Source of the DNA: Kalmanozyma brasiliensis GHG001
Taxonomy: Eukaryota; Basidiomycota; Ustilaginomycetes; Ustilaginales
Direction: 5' to 3'
NCBI RefSeq assembly: GCF_000497045.1
Contig: NW_015961954.1
Coordinates: forward strand, 248,001-312,000
Length of the DNA: 64,000 bases
Shown here: positions 50,289 to 62,462 of the stretch, piece by piece
Numbering within the stretch: position 1 is the stretch's first letter
Layout: each line of letters opens with the position of its first letter
Notes under the pieces: model-generated
Databases searched by the model: none
What the model saw: only the letters and a program-made list of their open reading frames with translations
What the model was told of the DNA's origin: nothing
Made by a program: the position numbers and the translations under genes

Positions 50289-52151
50289 TTACACCTTGCC
50301 ACTCTGACCCCGGAGCGTCCCGATGTTCTTATCAAAGTCCTTGGAGTGGAGCAGGTGGTGGTGGTGCTTGGCGACATCCCATTTAGGCGCAGGAGCCTTG
50401 ACCGCATACCCCTTGGTCTCTCCTCCACCCCTCACCTTCTCCACCCGCAGATCAAACTCCAGCTCACCCCCTTCCTGGTACTCGACAGAACACCAGTTGC
50501 GCGCACCGATAATGTACTTGTCCTTCTGCTTCTTCTCCTCCAGATCCACTTCGAAGAGCGGGACCATGCTTTCCTTGGTGCCCGTGTAGAACAGGCTGCG
50601 GTGCTTCTTGCTCGCGAGCTTGTTGAGCATCGCAATGACCGCCGGAGGGGGAGGCGTGTTGACAATGGCACTCGTGATGACGGCGAGCGAGTACTTGGGG
50701 TCCAAGCTAGGGTCGTGCTGGTGGTAGCCGTAGAAGACACCGACACCACCGGCGTGCACATCACCGCTGATGTACGAGACGCGGAGACGTTTTTCGAGCG
50801 ACAGCTCCTGGACACGTTCGACGAGCCAATTGCGCTCATGCTTGTGCGGGCCCGCACACCAGTGGTCGCCCAAGTCGTCGAGGAGCTCCACTTCGCCGTT
50901 GAAGTTGTTGGTGAAGCCGGGCGAGAGACCCTTGGCGAGCATGATGAGCGGGTTCAGCGAGCTGGACAGCGTGCGCTCGAGGAAGACCATGCGTGGGTAG
51001 GCGAGCGGTACACCGAGCAGGACGATGAGGTGCTCGACACCGTCCGGCAACTGACGGACGGCGTCAAAGAGACGCTGGTAGGTGTTCTTGCTGCAGATCT
51101 GATCGAGCTTGCGTTCGGATCGGCAGTCGACCAGCAGCATCCACTGCTTGGGACCCAGGTAGGCGAGGAGACTGTGGTTGCGGACGGGAATGTAGACGCC
51201 CTCGCCGCCAAAGATGATGCTGCGATCAGGATGCTGCTGCTCGCTAACACCGTCGACGTCGTCGTTGATGAAGAGCTGGAAGAGGAGGAAGAAGAAGTAG
51301 CCACGGTTGCCGACGTGGTTGAAGACGGCGGCGCGCATGAGCTCGTCGGTGTAGGTGCCGAAGCCGTCAATGAGGTCGTGGTCGTCGAGCATGTTGATCA
51401 TCGGGATTTGAGCGATGGTCTTTGCGAAAGACCCGCCGCCGAACCACTCGCAGTAGTGGTTGAACATGTAGCGGTCGATGCAGGTGCGGATCTCGTCGGT
51501 GAGGGGCATGGCCATGCGCTTCTTGGAATCCTTCTGGTTGCTCCACTCCTGCATCTCGGGCTCGCGAACCAGCTTGTCGCAGTAGATCTGGTCACCACCG
51601 CCGACGACGGCATGGTAGGGCTTCTTGGCGTGGAACTTGAGCATGTCATCCCAGAGCGGGTTGGGACCGTTGAACTCGGACTCGTCGACGCCAGCGCTGA
51701 AACCGTTGCAACTGTGGCCGGCCCATCGGAAGTTCTGGGACTTGGCGGGAATAAAGAAGGTGTGACCAGTCATGCCTTTGATGGCTTCGGAGGTGGAGTC
51801 GGGATGCGCCTCGCCATCAATTGAGTAGTGGACCGCCTGCTCGTGGTCGGCCACGGGGACCTCGATCTTGAAGCGCCAAAAGGTGGAAGGGCCGTCGACA
51901 CCTTTGTACTGGTAAAGCTTGATGGCCTCGGCCTGCTTGTGCGAGTTCTCATCAGTGATAGCGGCAGTGCCGTCGGCTGCAGCAGAGGCGTTGGCGGCAT
52001 TTTCCCAACGATACTGGAGGGTGGGGGTGATCTGATAGTCACTAGTAGCATCCTCGGTGACGATCATGGCGTAACCATGCCAGACGCCCTGGCCGAGGTC
52101 GACATTGTCATAGCGGAGCATAGGCCCCGTCTTGACATTGAGCGTCGTCAT
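50289..52151 (-). CDS. PhoD-like metallophosphatase
   Basis: This intronless 620-residue protein has the PhoD-type metal motifs in order: GGGDQIYCD (about residues 185-193), NMLDDHDLIDGFGT (about 254-267) and YISGDVHAGGVGVF (about 456-469). In the family these Asp, His and Asn residues bind two metals and hydrolyse phosphate esters. No N-terminal signal peptide is visible, and the N terminus (MLRYDNVDLGQGVWHGYAMI) is soluble-looking, so the enzyme is probably cytosolic, unlike secreted bacterial PhoD. A hydrophobic patch GYFFFLLFQLFIND is part of the fold. Homologous fungal proteins are annotated as PhoD-like phosphatases of unknown substrate. The neighbours give no pathway clue. Confidence 0.9.
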   Translation of the reverse strand: MTTLNVKTGPMLRYDNVDLGQGVWHGYAMIVTEDATSDYQITPTLQYRWENAANASAAADGTAAITDENSHKQAEAIKLYQYKGVDGPSTFWRFKIEVPVADHEQAVHYSIDGEAHPDSTSEAIKGMTGHTFFIPAKSQNFRWAGHSCNGFSAGVDESEFNGPNPLWDDMLKFHAKKPYHAVVGGGDQIYCDKLVREPEMQEWSNQKDSKKRMAMPLTDEIRTCIDRYMFNHYCEWFGGGSFAKTIAQIPMINMLDDHDLIDGFGTYTDELMRAAVFNHVGNRGYFFFLLFQLFINDDVDGVSEQQHPDRSIIFGGEGVYIPVRNHSLLAYLGPKQWMLLVDCRSERKLDQICSKNTYQRLFDAVRQLPDGVEHLIVLLGVPLAYPRMVFLERTLSSSLNPLIMLAKGLSPGFTNNFNGEVELLDDLGDHWCAGPHKHERNWLVERVQELSLEKRLRVSYISGDVHAGGVGVFYGYHQHDPSLDPKYSLAVITSAIVNTPPPPAVIAMLNKLASKKHRSLFYTGTKESMVPLFEVDLEEKKQKDKYIIGARNWCSVEYQEGGELEFDLRVEKVRGGGETKGYAVKAPAPKWDVAKHHHHLLHSKDFDKNIGTLRGQSGKV

Positions 52152-53612
52152 TCTGGGTGATACTTTGTGCTTTTGCGGGGAGAGAAAGGGTATCCGGGAT
52201 GTTTGTGGGATTGTCTACAGGAGGTGAGCAGGTCCGGCTGATTTGCAGCGACTCGGTCCTGGATGAGGGTATCAAGGTGGTCCTGAATAGAAGTGGTGGA
52301 GGAGAAGAAGAAGAGGAATGCGATCGCGTCCGAGATGAGTGATGGAGAGACAAGAGCTGGTCGGAAGCTGAGCCGATTGTTCGATGGTGCTCTTTGACTA
52401 TCACAGGTGATATTACGAGAGAGGAACCGATTCACAGCCGCTTGCTTGCTCGTGCGCATGCACCGTCGGAGTCAAGCAACGAGGTGGAGGGTCAAGGCGC
52501 GCTGCGCTCTCTAGCCTGTGGAAGTTGAGCGTGGGCACATGGCCTCACGTACCCACTGGCGTTGCGCAGTGTAGACGAGAGCATGCGCGATTGTGCATTT
52601 TTTGACATTCCGATTCTCCGTTCATTTTTTCGGGACGAGCAGGGGGCGAGAGCCGTGGCTTCCAATCAGAGCAGAGGGAATGAAAACTGAGGCCCAGCTT
52701 AGCGCACTTCGCTTAGGCACAGAAACCGGGAAGAGTCGATCGGCACAGAGAATTCATGTTGGCTCAGATTCAAAGCAGCAACGGACCCTGCCAAGAACAA
52801 GCTGACTCCGGAATCGAAGCGCGTCAAGGCTTTTTCTCAACCGACCGATTCGCATGGGCCTTGTTCTTCGAATCTCGCTTCCATATGGCAAACAAATGAC
52901 ATCCTTCCTTGGCGGGCCCTCGCAGCACCAACATTGAGCAGGCCTGATGTCGAACATCTTGCAATAGAAGTCTAGGCAGCAGCAACAGTCGTAAGACTCT
53001 GTCGGGATCCGTGACTTGGGTTGACCAGACCCTTCTCGCAGCTGCGCTTCTGTCTACATCTCATCGATGGCTAGTTGACTCTAAGCGTCTGCGTCTGCAT
53101 CCCCTTGCTTGCTTGGTTTTGCAGCCCAGGCCCAGATGCCTTGTCAGCCGAGCAGGACCGCACTGGTGCTGAGACCTACTCGCTTTGCGGACCAGACGTG
53201 CAGATGCGGCTCGACGCGGCTGCGCTTCCGCCGATTCACTCGAAATGCACCTGCTGAGCCTTAGGCCGCTCGGTTTTGACGTTCTCAGAGGCACCATTCG
53301 TCGAGAATCTTGGTAGTAGCGAAACAATCATGACATGAAAGGAGGAATGCCGAGCATGACGAAATACAGTAAATGTGCAAAGGGACCGAATGAGAAGAAG
53401 GATAGCAATGCCGTTATCAAGAAACAAGAGGGGCCGACCACGAAGAAGCCCGGATATCATTGTTGGTCGACACAACAGCGCAAGCGGAGAGCAAGACGCT
53501 GCTGCCTTCGAGGGATGGGCTCTATTTGAGCTCATCGGTGTACGCCTAGTTGTGTACTTTTGGTCGAATTGTCCAAATGTGGGGAGTACGAGCTCGGTTT
53601 CGAAAGCAACGT
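52152..53612. other. Intergenic region upstream of the PhoD-like gene
   Basis: About 1.46 kb hold the promoter of the PhoD-like gene and the 3' flank of the ARID gene. The frames here are short and without domains. No repeat or RNA gene was seen. Confidence 0.4.
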
Positions 53613-56600
53613 TCAGCTGAGCACCGCCCATGGCTGATCCGCGTTCGGGTCGGATCCGTAGCCACCGGAGCCCATGCTGGCGAAATGGTCCATCTCCCAC
53701 CATTCGTCGCCCGAGGCCGCCACCAGGCTTTGCGAGCCAGGTCCGAGCTCAACCTGGTTGATCGCCGTCTCCTCCGCAGCTTTGAGCGTGCTCTGGCTCC
53801 CACTTTCCGCCGCCGCCGACGTCGTCTTGGCGGCAGCCTCCGGTCCCGTTACAGCAGGCGCCATGGTCAGGCCAATGCGGTCGAGTCGCATCCGATGAAC
53901 GAAGGGACTCTTTTCCAGATCAATCTCGTCGCAGCTACTCATTTCTGCCGGACTCGTGCTCGACGGTCCGGCAGAGCCAAAATCCAGCCCGCTCGCTCCC
54001 AGTGCGGTGGGTAGTTTGGATCGAAGCGAGTTCGACGTCGAGTTCGAGGCGGAAGATGCGTTCGAGCTGCCTCCGGGAAGCTTGGCGCTCGCGACCAGTT
54101 CCGGGGTCTCCACTGGTGGCTCGCTCTCCTGCGTCGATGCATTGACTGCCGAGGATCCGAACACGCCGCTCAGGTCGATGTCGTCGTTGAAGGCATCCGG
54201 ACCCGCAGCCGACGCCTCGATGAAATCGAACAGGTCAATGTCCAGACCCGTGTCGGCATCCGCAGAGGGCAGCGAGTCCAGAGCACCGTCCAGGAAGCTT
54301 GAGCCGCCACTGCCTGCGCCGGTCATGAGACCTCGTGAAGGAACGTTGATGCCGTTCGAGGGCAACCCCGACATCATCGAGTCTTGGCCGAGCATAGACA
54401 TGAGCGACTGAAGCGCCTTGGGATCCGACCCGTTCTGCGCAGATGAGCCTGCGCTGGGGGCACCCAGCAACGAGTTGTCTCCACCGAAGCCATTGGGGCC
54501 CTGCGTCCCGTTGTTGGTGTTGCCCGTTGCGAGCAGCTCCTGCCATGTCGACTCAACCAGCCCAGCGGGATCACGGCCTGCCAGCTCCTGATCCTTCCTT
54601 CGCTTCTCGTCCGCCTCTTGTTCGGCCTTGACGTTGATCAAGTCCAACTTGGCAGCAGCGCTAGCTGCATCACCAGCACCGGCTCCGGCAGAGCCTTCCT
54701 CGCGACGCTTGCGTTCGGCTTCGGCCATCTCGCGTTTGACTTCGGCCATGATGTCGGCACTCGTCTTGAAGCGCTTGTCAGGCTCAGCAGCAGACGAGGT
54801 GGGAGTGCCGGCGGCACCCTTGCCTTTCTTAGCAGTCGTCTTGCCCGCTTTGGTCGCCTTTTCGTTCTTCTTGCCGCCCTTGCCAGCGGGCGTCGAGCCA
54901 GCAGGGGTTGCCGGGTCTTCAGCTTGAGCAGGCGAGGGTGCCACTCTGGGCGACTCGTTGGCGGCCGATGATGGGCTCATTGCCTTGCCGGCGCCGGGCA
55001 CGTTCTTCGCGCGTTTGTTGGGTGGCAGCTTGAGATTCTCGGGTCGCAGACCGCGCTTGATGCCGTGCATGGCGGCCGCAGCATCGAAAGTACCGTCTGC
55101 GTTGACACCAGCTGCAGCTTCGACAGAAGCTGCCTCGGTGGGCGCTGCTGAAGCTGCTGCAGGTGTTCGGACGGGAGCTGCCTGTGTTGCGATCGGTGCT
55201 GCCACTGCCGAAGCGCCGCTTCCTGCTGCCGAGGGAGCGACGCCATTCTGCTGAGCGGCGCGGTTCTGCTCGCCGAGCGAAGTGACAATGCGCTGTGCCA
55301 GCTCTGGGTTGCTCGAGCGCACAAAGCTGATGCACCGGCTCATCTGCATCTTGAGCTTGTCCAGATCGGCCAAGCGGAGGATGCACTGCTTCTTGGCCAG
55401 CAGGTCGTACTGATCCTTGTACATGAACGCCATGATCTTGAGACGCTTGGCGGGTTCCAGGTTGCCGTTCATCGCATAAAATGCAGGCAAGAGGGCGGTG
55501 ACCGTCGCTTGAATCGGAGCAAGCTTCTGCACTTGATCCAGGATCTGGTCCCTCTCGTCGTCGGCAATGTTCTGGATGATGGGCAGACGAGGCCTCTGTG
55601 TGGCCAGCTCCTGGTCGATCTTCTGCATGGCCGCGCGCGCTTGCTCGAGCTGCTCGGGGCTGACAGCGATGAAGCGAGCCTGCGACATGTTGGAAGGGCG
55701 TCCGGCCATCTGTCCCTGCTGTGCTCCTGGCGCGTTCGATCCTGTGATGATCGGGGCGTTGGACTGTTGCTGTGACTGGTTCGGATTCGGCATCTGCGAC
55801 TGCTGAGACTGCGGCTGCTGAGGTGGACCCGCCTGCTGATTCTGGACGTTGATCCCCATCTGACCCGGGTTCTGCATCTGCTGCGCATTGAGCGGCTGTC
55901 CTGGCATGTTGGCACCAAAGCCGGCAGTCTGCGTCTGAGAGGGCTGAGCTCCCGAGGTTTGCGGCAGGATGGGTCGCTGTTGGTTTGGCCAGCCTGTCTG
56001 ACCCTGCTGCTGCTGCTGTTGCATCGGTCCTTGCGACAGTTGCTGCTGCTGTAGTTGCTGCGCTTGCGGTGGCTGTTGCAACCCGTTCGGACCAGGACCA
56101 GATTGGTTCGTCTGGAAGCCTTGGCTCATTTGTCGCTGCTGGTTCTGGATCTGTTCCTGTCGCCAAGCATTGAGCTGCTGGCCGTAGAAGACCTTATTGA
56201 ATTGCTCTTGCGTCATGCCCACCTTGGCGAGGTTCTCGGCGCTGAGGATCGGCGGTGGAGGCGGGTTGAAGCCTGCCAGCGAGGGTTGCTGAAGACCGAC
56301 GCCTTGCGGTGCATTCTGCGTCTGCATCTGCTGTGGCTGCTGCTGCTGCTGCTGCGACTGGCTGGGAGGCATCATCGAAGCTTGCGGTCCCTGCATGTGT
56401 GTGGATTGCTGGTTAGCCTGCTGCGACTGCATCTGTGGCGTCGATGGCGGTCGGAAGGATGGGGCTTGCGCATTGGCCTGAGCGGTGTTCTGAGTCTGGT
56501 TGAGACCGGCGGTCGCCATCGACATCTGGTACTGGTGCTGCATGGCTCGCTGCCAGGTCTCCTCAAATGGCGCAAGGTAGTTCCGGTACTCGACCGCCAG

Positions 56601-58672
56601 CGCCTGTCCGAGCGTCTGCGTCTGAGGCGAGCCCAGTGGCGCCAGCTCCAGAGACATGGCAATGGCAGGCCAAGCGTTCTTCTGATGCGCACCTTCACTG
56701 CCGCCGTGCGCCTGCACGATCTGGTAGAAACGGTACAGATCGAGATCTCGCCCGCCAACTTTGGGCAAAGAGGTGATGGGGGTGCCACGCTTCTTCATGA
56801 GATCCACGAGGGCCTTGTTGAACTGCTCGGGACGCAGCGATGGCACGCCTTGCAAGCCGGACATGCCGCCCGCCTGCCCTGCAATGTTCATCGCGCCCAT
56901 CTGAGGCGACGGACGCACTTGAGGTTGCTGTTGCGGCGGCGCTTGCTGTGCATTTTGAGGCTGAACACCGGGCTGATTCAGCATGGGACTTCCGAACTGA
57001 CCTTGCGGCGGTCGAGCCGACCCAGGCCGTGTTGGTGGGCGGATGATCGGAGAAGCCTGAACAGCATTGCCCATGACACCGACGCCCTGCTGCTGCTGTT
57101 GTTGCTGCGGCGAAGGTTGTGGCGGCTGGATAGGTTGCTGCTGCGCTTGTTGCTGTTGGCCGTTGTTGTTGGGCATCTGACCAGCGGCTTGCTGGCTTTG
57201 TTGCATGAGAGCGGCAAACTGCGAAGCATTTTGGACATTGAGACGCTGCAGTAACGCCTGCTGAAGACGCTTTGCCTCAGCATGCTGCTGCTGGACGGCT
57301 TGGCGTTCTTCAGCGCTGAGGTCCGAGGTGAGCTTGCTCTCGATGTCAGTGACGCGCTGGTGCAACAGACGGAGAAAGTTGAGCGGGTTCTGCTGGTTGC
57401 TCGGGCCAGGCGTGGGATCTGGTCGGCCGGCAGGCGGTCTCTGCTGACCAGGCTGAGCTGGCTGCTGGCCCATCATCTGCTGCTGTTGCGACGTGTTTTG
57501 CTGCTGCTGTAACCCAGGGATCTGCTGTGGTCGTGCCATCTGCTGCTGGTTCATCTGTGGTGGACCTTGCAATGAGATCTGAGGCGAGGATTGCGCCTGG
57601 TTTGACTGCTGCGCTTGTTGTTGCGACTGCTGCTGGTTCTGCTGAGCTGGCATGGTAGGCTGCAGGAAGCCTTGAGCACCCATAGTCGGCGTAGACTGGT
57701 TATTGCCCGGACGAATCTGCTGGAGACCTGCCATCATCTGCGCCTGCGCTTGCATCTGGGGCGTTCTCTGCATGGCATTGGCAAAATTTTGGCCGTTGGG
57801 CAAGCCCATGTTCATGTTTGCCTGCCCGGATTGCAACGGACGAGCGCCGGTGTTTTGGTTGGGAGCGGCCTGTTGCTGCGCCTGCATGGCTTGCTGCCGT
57901 GAGATGAGTTGCCGCAACTGGTGTGCGAGGGAAAAGGAGCGCAAGAAAAGGAGCAAGAAAAGAGGAGGACGTCAGTCGAATTTCAGACGCTGCAGCGCAA
58001 TGCATGCGATTGGCCCTTGAAAGCCTTGATGGCACGCTGGAAACATACCTGAATCATCTGCTCTTGAGTGAGATTGCCCTTCTTGGCCTGCTCGATGGCA
58101 TGCGAGAGCTGTGCAAATGTCGGAGTCGGCGCTCCGGCACCACCCATCTGCGGCGCAGCGCCCATGTTGGCGGCTTGTTGAGGCTGCTGCTGCTGCTGAA
58201 GATGAGCAGGCTGCGAAGTGGAAGCCTGCTGATGAGCCATCTGGTTTTGGAGTTGCGGAGGTTGCTGCTGCTGCGGCTGTTGTGCCTGCATCTGAGGTTG
58301 CTGCTGCTGCTGCTGCTGCTGAGGCGGCTGAACCATGGACTGGGGTCGCATCATCTGCATGAGCGGATTCTGGTTGTTGGCCATCATGCCATTGGCGAGC
58401 TGGGACTGCTGCTGCGCCATGAAAGCTTGGAGCTGCTGCTGGTTGAAACCAGCGGGCAGACCGAGCTGAGGCATCATGGGGTTGCGCTGCTGCATCTGCT
58501 GCTGGGCGTTGGGTGGAGGCTGAGGCTGCTGTGTTTGAGGTTGTTGCTGTTGCTGGGGCATCTGCACGGCCTGCTGCATTTGGCTCTGCTGGCGAAGCAT
58601 GTTGAGCTGTTGGGGTGTGAGGTTGCTAAAGTTGAAGAAGGCACCATTGTGCGACGGATCGAAGCCCGACAT
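53613..58672 (-). CDS. Gln-rich ARID protein, likely SWI/SNF subunit SWI1, two exons
   Basis: Exon 1 (58672-58049, complement) and exon 2 (57917-53613) join over a 131-bp intron (donor GTATGT, acceptor CAG) to 1642 residues. The start is the ATG giving MSGFDPSHNGAFFNFSNLTP; the frame continues upstream only with GTG. The first ~550 residues are dominated by Gln, Pro, Met and Asn. An ARID DNA-binding domain lies at about 570-680 (RPEQFNKALVDLMKKRGTPI, then RDLDLYRFYQIVQAHGG and WPAIAMSL). A folded helical block follows at about 980-1070 (RDQILDQVQKLAPIQATVTA). The C terminus is acidic and Ser-rich. In yeast the ARID protein SWI1 is part of the SWI/SNF remodeller and is similarly Gln/Asn-rich. 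The assignment to SWI1 is by architecture and not proven. Confidence 0.88.
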
Positions 58673-59536
58673 GGTGGCAATCACGACCGCAGGGTCAGGA
58701 CGGGATGCCTGGAGATGATGCGGGCCGCGTGTGGCTGGAAACGTGATCTAATCGAGCGTCGCGTGAGGTGGGTTGGCGCTAGGGTCTACTGTGTAGCTTG
58801 GATGAGACTGAGGACCATGCGGAGCGAGACGAGCTGGTCGGACAGCGATCAGATGGGAAAGGCCTGACGATGAGCGCCTGACATGGAACTAGCCAAAGTG
58901 ATGAGAGGGCGAATGACAATGTGGTGGTATCTATGCAGAAAATGGAGGGCGCAAGGTGGATAAGGCGAGCGCGATGTGTACGTGACACGGATGATGAAGG
59001 AGGAGTTGTGTGACCGAATGGGTATATGGTGGCACGAAGCTGACTAGAGAGCACGCTGACGCAGATCGAGCGATGATGAAACGCGAAGGAGGACGCGGAT
59101 GTAGGGTTGACGGATGAACAGCAGCGGCAAGAAGGCCAGATAGTGGCGTGTAGGTTGCGATAAGGGAGCTGGTAAGGACGAGAAGGCTAGCTGAATCGAG
59201 ATGCGCGAAGGAGGGGATGGGAACGATGGTAAGGACGATAGCCACTGCCGAACGCAGACGAAGGGACGATGGGGGCTGCTGTGGGCGAACGATACGATCC
59301 ACAGATAGCTGCCACGACGAAGACGACGACGACGACGGCTGCTGTGATCGCTGTGAATGTGGTGGATGAAGGAGGATGGCGATGGCGACGAGCGGCAAAG
59401 GAAGGGAAGGGCGGAAGGAATCAGACGATCGAGCGGAGGGGACAGAGGCGTAGAGGCAGCAGAGGCACCAGCGACACAGAGACACGGGCGGGGCGTTCTT
59501 TTGTGGAACAGGGTCAGCATTTCGCAGGCAGAGAGC

Positions 59537-59570
59537 GGCAGGCAAGCAAGCAGGCAGGCAGGCAGGCCAG
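59537..59570 (+). repeat. GGCA/AAGC tetranucleotide microsatellite
   Basis: A run of GGCA and AAGC units (AAGCAAGCAGGCAGGCAGGC) forms a short simple repeat in the ARID leader region. Confidence 0.8.
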
Positions 59571-61203
59571 GCTTCATGCGGCGGCGGCGGCAGACAAGGA
59601 CAGCTCGATGCAACTGTGTGTATGAAGTGCGGTCCAGAACCAGAGCAGAGACAGACAGGTCAAGAGCTGCTGGCCTGGCTGCTGCACTTTAGACAGGGTC
59701 GCTTCCAAATTTTACTCTAATTTTTCCCATGCACACCCGATAGGCACGTCACCAGTCACCTCGAAAGGCGGGAGAGCGAGAGCGTGTCGAGTTCAAATTC
59801 GAGGCGCGATTTTAGACTGGCGCTGCTGCCTTGATTTTCTCTCTCTCTCTTGTGCTCTCCATTCGGATGACATATTATTTTTTCCCTTTTCGAATCTGGT
59901 CCTTCCCGAAGGTCGCTCTCTGTGTTGCTAAGTGACAGCACTGAGAGCAAGACGGACAGGAGCCAGCTCTCCAGCAAGACAGGCCATCTGGTCTTTGAGT
60001 CGATGATCAAGAGAGCAAGGCGAATTGTAGAACGATGTTGGCAGCGACGGGAGCATCGGCGACGGTTGTCTTGAAAGCCTCTTGTGGAGCTAGCGGAGGG
60101 ACGAGAGTCGAAACCAAAGCTCTAAACCCTCTTGTCGACTTCATTTCAACTCCCCGCTCCGCCGACTCGACATGGGCGCTGCATTGTGAGTGTGCATTGA
60201 CCTGCAGCCCCGATGGTCGCTTGAAGCCTCTCTGAGCGGGGAACACGCTTGTCGTCTTGACGGTGCTCACGGCTCCATGTCGGGGCCAATTCATTCGAAG
60301 CATGCCAATGGCGTCGCCGTGTATTCGAAGCTCGAACAGCTGGAGATCCAATTGCTGACGGTGGTGTGAGAAGAATGGACGCGGTCTCAGATTTAAGAGA
60401 GGGATCGCGAAATGTCTTGGTTTCGTGGGTCGTGCCTGAACAGACTCGATCAACATCGTCTAAATGGCTTGTTCGATCCTTCTCTTGAGCGAGATCATGA
60501 TCAGTAGGGTCTTGAGCAACCCCGCACGAGCCAGCAGCGTCTTCGGGTTGGTTGTCATTTCCTGCCATTGACATGGTGGGGGATGCGCCAACGCGCCTGT
60601 CGGAAATATTGAGTCGTGTTTGTGGCTTGGCAAACCTGTCCCCACATAAGCGCCCGATCGCCCTCCCACTCAATCCTCAACAGGCGTGCGGGAGAATGAA
60701 GGATTCGAACTGCTTACAGCAGCAAGCATGGTTTGAGGTTCAAATGGCGACATGGCACGGAGCGGAGGAAGCAGCTTCTCTATTGTTCTCACTACTCAAG
60801 ACAATCACGTTGAACGGCAGCGTGTGGGTGATCGGCCGTAAAGAAGCGGGGTGGTGAGCAACAAGACAAGACAATTGGATTTTGCAAGCGCTTGTGCATC
60901 TTGCACGTCAGTGACGCTCGTGTAGACAAGAATGCCCCCTCACACATCCTCCGCTCATCACGACCCCTTCGCGCATGCATCTTCTTGTTTGCGTCGATGA
61001 GATCGCGGTTTGAATCATTAGTTAAAGTTGAAAAGGTGTGATCGACTCCGCTCCATTGGGTCGTCGTCAGGCCTTTGGACGGGCTGCAAACGCACGCTTC
61101 TCACCTTTTCCTAACCCTTGCACACAGACGGCTGATGAAAAGTGGGTCGCTGAGGGAGTTCTGAGTCCTGACCTGTGATCGCGTCGAGGGCCCGAGAAAT
61201 GAG

Positions 61204-61224
61204 GCGAGAAGCGAGAAGCGAGAA
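61204..61224 (+). repeat. Three tandem GCGAGAA heptamers
   Basis: Three perfect head-to-tail copies of GCGAGAA occur in the gene-poor region. The number of copies is small and no function is implied. Confidence 0.7.
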
Positions 61225-62462
61225 ATGCGGCAGCAACGTGTCTGTTTACTAGCCGCCATTCAGCGCTGCTCTGCGATTGAGTTTAGATCTCGTCTCTTCC
61301 TAAGCGAGATGATCAGAAATTTAACGCTCAAAATGCGCTGCAAACTGGCTCACTCAGGCACAAACGATTTTTTCGCCCTTAAGTTTTTTTCCGGCCGCCT
61401 TTTCTTGCCTCTTTTTTTCCCACGTCTCTGAAGACCACACCTTTTGGACCGGTTGGTCCCATCACTACGGACCAGACCGTCGGAGGAACCGAGACGTCGC
61501 CATCCGTCGTCGCAATCATCAGAAAGAGCCATGCATTGTTGATGATCTGGCCGCGAGGCGCTACTAGGAGCAAAGTCGCTGTCTACGGCCGTTTCCATAG
61601 CCTATGTGCCGTGGTAGGAAGAGCGGGCACCCTTCCTAGGGCTACGTGACCTCCTTTTCCCACCAAAAGTCACCTCGAATGCCACACAAGCCCCTGTATG
61701 ATGGCAAAGGACATCTCAATTCGTCGACCATCCTGCCAAGTCTGCCCTGACGACTCGTGCATAGGTGTCGTTCACATCAGACGACCAAGATGCGGGCAGT
61801 CAGAGGAACGTTGCTGGACCCTTGAATATGCACGAGAAGGTCTCAACTGATTTCCCGGAAATTGTGCCGCGCTTTTTTCACCGAAGCTGTGCCTGCTTCC
61901 CGTGTCGCCTTCCCCGCAGACGCTCGCTTCGTTGCAAACAGGCGCCATGCCGCCGCTCTCTCTCTCTGCTGCAGCATTTGCAGGCCATCACGCGCCACCC
62001 ACTTTGATGTCCTCCCTCCCTCCTTCCTTTGATCATTCATTGAATTCTCCTCCCTACACATCACTCCCAGATCAGCTCAGTTGTCCTTGGCTCGCTTCAC
62101 TATACGACGAACGTCAATTACTGTGCTTTCATTAGAAATTCGGTCGCCACTATCGGCAACGCAAGCTTCTTTGGCAACCCTCACTCTCCGCCCCCACCGG
62201 TCCCGCCATCCAGCTCATCATCGTCACAACCCCGTTCGCTGAGGCTTTGAGCTAGCTTCTTTCCCGTCTTTGCGATCAACAATCACATTTCAGGATGAAA
62301 TCCTCGCGATCCTAGAAGTACACATCAATCTAGCACGCGGCTCGAGCACCTTTCCCAGACTTAGCACAGACTCCCTGCCGACGCTGCCCGCCGGCTTCTT
62401 CTCAGAGCTATAGACACAAAGGTACACGAAGAGACCTGATCCACATCCTCGTTGCAGCCAAG

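Larger units (their letters stand above)
58673..62462. other. 3.8-kb gene-poor region between the ARID and ABC transporter genes
   Basis: This is the longest non-coding stretch in the window. Roughly 58680-59640 is purine-rich on the + strand and looks like a long pyrimidine leader for the ARID gene on the - strand. The rest contains small frames, none with recognised domains, several A/T runs and short tandem repeats listed separately. The last part before 62463 is C-rich and should be the transporter promoter. A long non-coding RNA is possible but unsupported. Confidence 0.4.

Noticed and set aside
50346..51824. 492-codon + strand frame opposite the PhoD-like gene
   Set aside because: It is fully antisense to a gene with clear metal motifs, its composition (Val/Glu/Asp-rich) mirrors the codon bias of the other strand, and it shows no domain.
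54919..56166. 415-codon - strand frame in the ARID gene
   Set aside because: Alternative frame of the Gln-rich coding sequence; Ala/Thr/Arg/Ser-rich without a domain.
56055..57254. Leu/Arg-rich + strand frame opposite the ARID gene
   Set aside because: Produced by CTG/CAG repeats read on the wrong strand; not a real leucine-rich repeat protein.
60681..60740. Possible tRNA T-arm (ATTCGAAC-like) in the gene-poor region
   Set aside because: The flanking bases cannot form the T-stem or acceptor stem on either strand, so no tRNA fold results.
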